From: Axinella damicornis
Lineage: Eukaryota; Porifera; Demospongiae; Axinellida; Axinellidae
Assembly: GCA_963931865.1 (NCBI GenBank)
Contig: OZ007510.1
Span: 870,501 to 934,500, forward strand
Direction: 5' to 3'
Length of the DNA: 64,000 nucleotides
Made by a program: the position numbers and the translations under genes. Positions 51,601-60,600 of the stretch are shown here, in pieces; the first letter of the stretch is position 1; each line of letters opens with the position of its first letter. The notes under the pieces are model-generated. The model ran no database searches. It saw only the letters and a list, made by a program, of their open reading frames with translations, and was not told where the DNA came from.

Positions 51601-54600
51601 CTATAACCCCCTAAAACCAAGTATGCAGACAGTTCGCAAATATGCCCGATTCGTACCCACAAATAATAGTGACCTTATGGTACTGATAACTGCACCAGAA
51701 CATTAGGGGCTTCACTAGTGAGCAAGATTCGGCCTCGTTCCCAGGCCTTGCTCACGGGCCTGGGAGTGAGACATGAGTCCAGAGCTCCTCCAAGTAGTGA
51801 GGCTGCATGATCACCTACAGTACCGGCATGTGTATGCAGTAGTGTACATAGTGGCCAATGTGTCATTCGCTTGCAGTCTGTTTGTGGAATATACAATTAG
51901 GGCAAACTCACTTTCCAGATCGATGCTTCGTGCTAGCCTCATTCCAGACTCTCTCTTACACGTAATGCAAGCGACAGATCAATGTAGCTAGCCTCTAGTC
52001 ACAGGCTCTCTCCTCACGACCAAGGCTAGCTAGCCTCTAGTCCCAGGCTCTCTCCTCACGACCAAGGCTAGCTAGCCTCTAGTCCCAGGCTCTCTCCTCA
52101 CGACCAAGGCTAGCTAGCCTCTAGTCCCAGGCTCTCTCCTCACGACCAAGGCTAGCTAGCCTCTAGTCCCAGGCTCTCTCCTCACGACCAAGGCTAGCTA
52201 GCCTCTAGTCCCAGGCTCTCTCCTCACGACCAAGGCTAGCTAGCCTCTAGTCCCAGGCTCTCTCCTCACGACCAAGGCTAGCTAGCCTCTAGTCCCAGGC
52301 TCTCTCCTCACGACCAAGGCTAGCTAGCCTCTAGTCCCAGGCTCTCTCCTCACGACCAAGGCTAGCTAGCCTCTAGTCCCAGGCTCTCTCCTCACGACCA
52401 AGGCTAGCTAGCCTCTAGTCCCAGGCTCTCTCCTCACGACCAAGGCTAGCTAGCCTCTAGTCCCAAGCTCTCTTCTCACGACCAAGGCTAGCTAGCCTCT
52501 AGTCCCAGGCTCTCTCCTCACGACCAAGGCTAGCTAGCCTCTAGTCACAGGCTCTCTCCTCACGACCAAGGCTAGCTAGCCTCTAGTCCCAGGCTCTCTC
52601 CTCACGACCAAGGCTAGCTAGCATCATACTTTAGCAGACTCCGAATACAGCCACCAGCTGGTATGTACGGCAGTGTTTCCTCCAAGGTACCTGGGTGCTC
52701 CCCCGCCCCCTTCCTGTCCTGATTATCTCCTTTTATGTGGTCATTGGAATGCATTAAGTTCTGGGACTGAACCTCCCCTCGGAAGAATACGTTGTAAACT
52801 ATTTGGGTAGAAAGAATACGTTGTAAACTATTTGGGTAGAAAGAATACACCTGATTTTTAAGGGTAGAGTCCTAGGAGAGAAACAAAATCTCCTATGGCA
52901 TGGTGAGCAACCTTGCTTTAACCACTCGGCCACCAGCCACCTCCATTTAGCCTCGTTCCCAGGTCATAGGGGAAAACGGCCTGGCAATTTTCTCCTACTG
53001 CCTGGGGATGAGGCTACCCCTACCCCTACCCCCTGTTACGGTTCGATGGCACATTTGTGGTGTCATGTACTGCCTAATCAATCGCGTTGGATTCTCGTTG
53101 AGTCAGTACTTTAGTGATTCTCCCCAGCGTCTTAGGTCCTATGGGGATTTTGGTAGGTCCAGTGTTCAAACCTAGTGGAGGGGTCAGTTGAGAGGTCAGG
53201 TGTGCCTTGTCCAAGTCAGTCTGTGTACACCTCCACTAAGTGCTGTGAGGGTTTACAAGTTTTACCTGTGAAGATAAGATGTGTTCAAGCCCTTCTCTCT
53301 CTCATCATTTTGTGTATGCAGGGGGAGTGCCTTGTGGGTTGCTGTCAAAGCCATTCAGAAGGTATTGCACCCGTTCAGTAGCCTCGTTCCCAGTCCCATG
53401 CCCAGCTTTTCGTCGCTTGCAGTACGGTAAAGCGGGGAGGGCCTGGTACATCTTCTCATGTGAGTGACGTCAAGGGTAGAAAGGGGTAGAAAGACCGGAA
53501 GGAAGCGTGGGCGTACGTGGGTCTCAGAACAGCAAGAAGAGCGAAGGTACCAGGTAACATACCACACGTATCTAGCTAGCGGGGGGCGACTGTCATACTC
53601 ACCGAGCGTTGAACGTGTAGATGGCTGAATAACACGCAAAACATAGCGTCTTTGTTCTGAAAATTTTGCCATTTTTCGATTACGTCATGCTCACGTGAGA
53701 AGATGTACCAGGCCCTCCCCGCTTTACCGTACTGCAAGCGACGAAAAGCTGGGCGTGGGACTGGGAACGAGGCTGCCCGTTCAGGACTAGCAGTGCTAGG
53801 CTGGCTACGCTTTACTAGGTTATATAAGATTATGTAACATCCACCCGTGCAATGACTGAGACAATAATTGTTATAATATTAATTTCCTCTAATTGCAGGG
53901 GCTGTTTGCTGTTCCTCATACTCTCTACACCAGCTCACTACCTCTGGCACATGTCAAGAATGCAGCTGCTGAATTCTACTGTGTATCTACCCCACATATG
54001 ATCATATGATCATGAGCAGATGTGTGTTGCACATATGCAGATGTGCACATTGACCGCCTTCCTACACACTTGTCAATGAATACTCTCATATCCTGCATGC
54101 ATGTGCAACCAACCTGCGTGTGCAGCACTTAAAGCAGCACATACACACACCATACACACTGGAGACATTCCTTGACTGTGAACACAGAGAGTGTTCACTC
54201 CAGGAGCTGATGTCCCCTACCTGGGAGTTGACTGCATCCACGGTAAGAAGTAGACCCTCATAATGCAGAAGGAAGTATCCGTGATAGCGTTACTTTACGC
54301 AACTGTTACTACGTGAAGGTACTTCCGATCACTTCCAAAATTTCATGGATGACCCACCGAAGGTAGGACTGGCCATTGGTATAGCTAACTAAATTTTGAC
54401 AAAATGCGGGATATGGCCCCTTTTCGCAAATCCAGTCACGTTATATATCCGTCACACTTTAATTGCATGGGGGTGGTTTCTGCAGTCTCATCCCCAGAAT
54501 ACCGGTATGCGTTTTTTGGAGGCGCGTGCACACGTGTAGGCACCGCAGTGTGGACCTTTGCTGGCGCTATACGATGGAGCCGGGGCTGGCTGTCCTCACT

Positions 54601-57600
54601 CGACCACTCTGCGGTGTGAACTGGGTGAGGTCTGCCGGGAGTATGATGTACATTACAAGAATGTTTTGCTGCTAAGAACCGTTTGCCACAATGAGCTAAC
54701 TCAGCATGGATCTTCGCGCTAGGCAAGGGATGCAGAACCTCACTAACACGTTCATCCTCCTCAAGGGAACGCCTTCCATCTTCTCAGTCACTCACAACTG
54801 AACTTTGCATCTTACTGAAACCATGCCTATTTGTATGGAATGCGTATTGCAAGCACACGCGAGGCAAAGACACTGCACATGCATATTCCTAGTATGATAG
54901 TTGTAGGACAGGCGGTGGGGCAGGATCACATGATTGTGAATGAGGTATCAAAATTCCATGTGTCAGTGAGGTCACAATGGTTGGGTAGAGAGCAGGATCA
55001 CATGCCCTGTTATTTCACTGAAAGCCGTTCTACCGCTTTCTCCGTGGAAAAGGGTACTTTTCACCCCTGAAGAGATATATCCTCCATGGAAAACTGTTCA
55101 TACATAACTGCTCAGTACAGGCACGTCTATAGCGCCCTATACGTGCCTGTACTGAGCAGCTATGTATGGATTCATAGTAGTTAATAACTATAAATAAATG
55201 CTTCCGAAGGAGTACAGCTATAGCTAAATCTTTCTGCATAATCATTTAAAACTAGTAGTCGGATAGCCGTACTAAAACAACACCAGATGGTGATGCTTAT
55301 GGGCCACTCAGATATATGGATGCATTCAGCTTCGGTTTACGGAAGTATTACAGATTCCTGACAAGTTTCTCAGCCATCATCAGGGTAGCAGACCAGCTAG
55401 TCTCTGCAGTGAACTATCACTGCCTGCTTTCTGTAGTGCACAAGTTGCAGTACGTAATACGGATCCTCACGTGTGACATGTAGTACTGATACAAACTTCT
55501 CACGCAACTTGTAGAACTGAAATGGATTTCTCACGATTTGTAGTGTTATCAACTGCACCTAGGTTCAAGGCTTCCTGTTGACTCCTATGAGATAGATGTA
55601 TAATTGGGGTGAGCTGAGCAAGCCCCACATAGAATTTGCTGTAACATTTCTCTATCAGAGAACGCGGTAGCGTTCTCTATTTAGGGATGGCCATGGAAAT
55701 TTACCATACTGATGCACCAGCAGGATAACGGCCAAAGAAGCTACCAAGCATGCAGACAGAATGATAGTGCCTAGCAGTTCACAAAAACACTCACAAACGC
55801 ACCTTAGAGTACACAGGAGTCAATGAACAAGTCGCGGAGAAAAGTCCGATTTCGTCGTCATCTTCTTTCTTTCTTTCTTTCTTTCTTTCTCATACAGAAC
55901 TTTGCCCAAGGATAGCTTACCAACTAAACCACTTCTTGAGCTAATTTACGCACAGGACAACACCGCTATCGCCGTAGTACTCGCCATGACCACTTTTGTC
56001 TGCAAACTGCCAAGACCAGCAGTTTTAGCTAGCTATGATCCTATGAAATTCTAGCACAATGCCATTTTGAGGCAATGAGGTCACACGTTGGCCAATTGCG
56101 CATGCGCAATCCAAAATGCTGCGTTTGGTACACTAACAGAATCCCTGTGAATCCGCCATCTGGTGGCTCCTACTGCTACGAGGAATTTCTACCAACCTAC
56201 CAAGATGTATTGTGACTATGCCTCCACGTCCCTGCTTCTCCTGCTGACCCTCAACTGCTGATGATAGCTCACCGGAGTGCAGTTCTTTCAGACCTACTTC
56301 CTCGACATCATGCAGCGTTGTTGCTGATACCTCACACACTGCAAGTATGTCAGTAGTACTGTATACGGCAACTGACCCACTCAACTCTGCAGCTACCACT
56401 CTCTGCATCCTACTCTACTCTAACTGACCCTCTCAACTCTGCAGCTGCCACTCTCTGCATCATACTCTACTCTAACTGACCCACTCAACTCAGCAGCTAC
56501 CACTCTCTGCATCCTACTGTACTTCAACTGACCCACTCAACTCAGCAGCTACCACTTTCTTCAACTGACCCGCTCAACTCTGCAGCTGCCACTCTCTGCA
56601 TCCTACTCTACTTCAACTGACCCACTCAACTCAGCAGCTACCACTCTCTGCATCCTACTCTACTTCAACTGACCCACTCAACTCAGCAGCTACCACTTTC
56701 TGCATCCTACTCTACTTCAACTGACCCGCTCAACTCTGCAGCTTCCACTCTCTGCATCCTACTCTACTTCAACTGACCCGCTCAACTCTGCAGCTGCCAC
56801 TCTCTGCATCCTACTCTACGCCAACTGACCCGCTCAACTCAGCAGCTGCCACTCTCTGCATCCCCTACTCTACTCCAACTGACCCGCTCAACTCTGCAGC
56901 TACCACTCTCTGCATCCTACTCTACTTCAACTGACCCACTCAACTCACTCAACTCAGCAGCTGCCACTCTCTGCATCCTACTCTACTTCTGTTGTGAGTC
57001 CAATCATTGTCCTGTTGCTTATCATACTAGGAGCTGATCGCACCAAGCAAGTCCGACCTGGACCGGTCCATCCTGAGAATGAAGATGCTTGAATGAAGAT
57101 GCTTGACACTGCAGTCTCTTCTACATTAGTGACTCTGGATCTGTACCAGCTAGTGCTGACTGTCTTGTCCTGAAGCTCCCTGCTGATCCTCCAGGTGTTT
57201 CCCAGCACTATGCAGACTTTGCTTGGTGTGACAACATTGAGACTAGTTGGGTGGTGTGTTCGGATATTGTTGTCATGATCGGTGTTTGAAATATTCTGTC
57301 ACAAATGCTCAAAATCAGTGTCTTCAAACTGAGGTGTACAACTAACCTTGACTTCACATTCCTTATCAGAGAACGCGTTAATATGGGAACAATATTAAAT
57401 TTTGTTATTGTACTATAGAAATGTGAGGATCGAGAGTACGTAGTACGGATCCTTGACTGGAGTAATTATGTACTGCGGTATACTGTGATGTTGGTAATAT
57501 AGCCATTGTCAATGGTGCAGTATTTGCAGCTGCACATTGCACTGCCAACACAGTGGAGTCCTTGTATGCAGCAACAGGAGAATGACCTCAGTAGTACGCA

Positions 57601-60600
57601 AAGTCAAAGTTAAACCTTATAAGAAACTAGAGGTGTTCATAGAACACATACCCCGCGCTGAACGTCTACAGGCCAGGATGCATGCAGTGCAGCTACAATC
57701 GACGTGACATCTCTGCCGATGCGCATCGAACAAGGCGGCTATCGCGTATAGTGAGGTCGTGTATGGCCATATCCAAGGTGTGGGAGTGACCGCTTACCAC
57801 ATATTATATTGTGAAGCTGGAGAGGTGGGGACAAATGTTACGAATAATAGGAAATAGCTGGAAAAAACAGCCGAAACAATAACCACGATGCCTGTGAAGT
57901 ACATAAATCGTGGGAAAATACTGTTTCCTAGCGGTCATCTCGAAGCATGAAGTTTCTAAATGCACTGCGTGTCCTGTTCTTGATGGGACTCTGAGGTCAC
58001 GAAGAGGTGGAGCCAATGTTATGAATAGTTATGAAAAGTAGGAAATAGCCGAAATACAGCGAAACGGAGCGCCTTGACTTCAGTCAGGTACACATAGAGC
58101 AGTTTTTTGCTATTTGCTATTGCTATTGTTTGACTCCATTTCGATGGTTTATGAGGGTCTATGTGGCGAGATTTCAATTTTCTTTGCCTGACAGACGACT
58201 GACTGACGGACAAAACCGATTGCTTAACCCCGCTTCGCGCATGCGCGCACGGGGTAATTAAGGATGAAACAGTGTTCACCTCTGACTGCTTACACATCTG
58301 TGCCACTACTGAGGTTGACGTGAGCTTGTCTCTAGTTTTTTTAGCATATTGATAGTCTGTGTTTCTGTGTACCTGCATCACCTGCTGGTCTGTTTGCCAT
58401 AATATTCATTGTGCCTATGGAATGCTGGTTATACCGTGAGCCATACCTGAATTGTCCCACAGCCCCTGGTTGATGGCAGTGCACTGTGGGACTAGCCTGG
58501 GTCCACTTATTGTCTTCCCAGCTCCTTCCACTCCTGCCTTCTCGGCTTCGTTCCCGTTCCCGTTCACATGCTCTTCCTGCCATTCAGTACTAGGCCAGTA
58601 CGTGATAATAAGGACGAGTTATCTCGATAGACGATATTGTTGCAATAATTACACAATATGGAAACTACTATATATAGCATCCACATTACTGGGTCCTTTT
58701 CCACAATTGAGTGGCCAGTCCATATATGGGAACACCTCTTAGTGGCAGAGGTTAGCACATTCTTCAAACAGCAAGGTTGTGATGCTCTAATCACTAACAT
58801 GTCACCTGTCATTATCAAATATATGAATATTATTATCAATATCAACAGTCAATTACGATCATCACACAGCCCTATTGTAGCCTTGTTCTAGCCTCGTTCC
58901 CAGTCCCACGCCCAGCTTTTCGTCGCTTGCAGTACGGTAAAGCGGGGAGGGCCTGGTACATCTTCTCACGTGAGTGACGTCAAGGGTAGAAAGGGGTAGA
59001 AAGACCGGAAGGAAGTGTGGACGTATGTGGGTCTCAGAACAGCAAGAAGAGCGAAAGTACCAGGTAACACACCACGCGTATCTAGCTAGCGGGGGGCGAC
59101 TGTCATACTCACCGAGCGTTGAACGTGTAGATGGCTGAATAACACGCAAAACGTAGCGTCTTCGTTCTGAATTTTTCGATTACGTTATGCTCACGTGAGA
59201 AGATGTACCAGGCCCTCCCCGCTTTACCGTACTGCAAGCGACGAAAAGCTGGGCGTGGGACTGGGAACGAGGCTAGCCTTGTTCCCAGTCTGGGAACAAG
59301 GCTAGCTCATGCACAGTAAACTGCACCTATTGGCCAGCCCCTTGTTCCGTACCCAGGCCCTGGGAACAAGCGAGCCTTGTACCCAGGTCCTGGGGACACA
59401 GCGAGCCTTGTACCCAGGCCCTGGGAACAAGCGAGCCTTGTACCCAGGTCCTGGGAACAAGCGAGCCTTATACCCGGGTCGTGGGAACAAGCGAGCCTTG
59501 TACCCGGGTCCTGGGAACAAGCGAGCCTTGTACCCGGGTCCTGGGAACAAGCAAGCCTTGTACCCGTGTCCTGGGAACAAGCGAGCCTTGTACCCAGGCC
59601 CTGGGAACAAGCAAGCCTTGTACCCAGGCCCTGGGAACAAGCAAGCCTTGTACTCGGGGCCTGAAGCCTTGTACTAGGAATCCATATTTTAATCCAATTT
59701 TACCTGGAATTCTGCCTGGAATTCTGCAGGGCGTCTCAAGGCTGTGGGTGATGACTGGCCTGTTTGGGAACCCTACAGCTCACAGTATCCTATACACACA
59801 CATACACTCACGCACACACACGCACACACACGCACACAAAACACACACTGACACACGGCACACGTACACACGCACACATACACTCACGTACACACACGCA
59901 CACAAAACACACACTGACACACGGCACACACATGCACACATACACTCACATACACACACGCACACCAAACACACGGCACACGTACACACGCACATGTTCA
60001 CACACGCACATGTACACACATGCACACATACACTCACGTAAACACGCACACCAAACGCACACCAAACACACGGCACACGTACACACACGCACATGTACAC
60101 ACATACACTCACAAACACACGCACACCAAACACACTGACACACGTACACACACGCACACGTACACACACGCACATGTACACACATGCACATACACACATA
60201 ACACCGTACACACACACACATGTACACACCCACACGTACACACAAACACATGCTCACACACACATAAACATATACACACATACAAACACACTCGTAAACA
60301 CACACAAACACACTCGTAAACACACACACACAAACACACACACACAAACACGTAAACACACAAACACACACAAACACGTAAACACACACAAGCATGCACA
60401 CACAAGCATGCACACACAAGCATGCACACACAAGCATGCACACACAAGCATGCACACACAAGCATGCACACGTGCACACAAGCATGCACACACACAAGCA
60501 TGCACACACACAAGCATGCACACACACAAGCATGCACACACACAAGCATGCACACACACAAGCATGCACACGTGCACACACAAGCATTCACACACAAGCA

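Noticed and set aside
52860..52945. tRNA-like segment on the minus strand (TGGCCGAGTGGTTAA A-box)
   Set aside because: An A-box-like motif is present but no B-box or cloverleaf could be drawn. It may be part of a SINE; not called.
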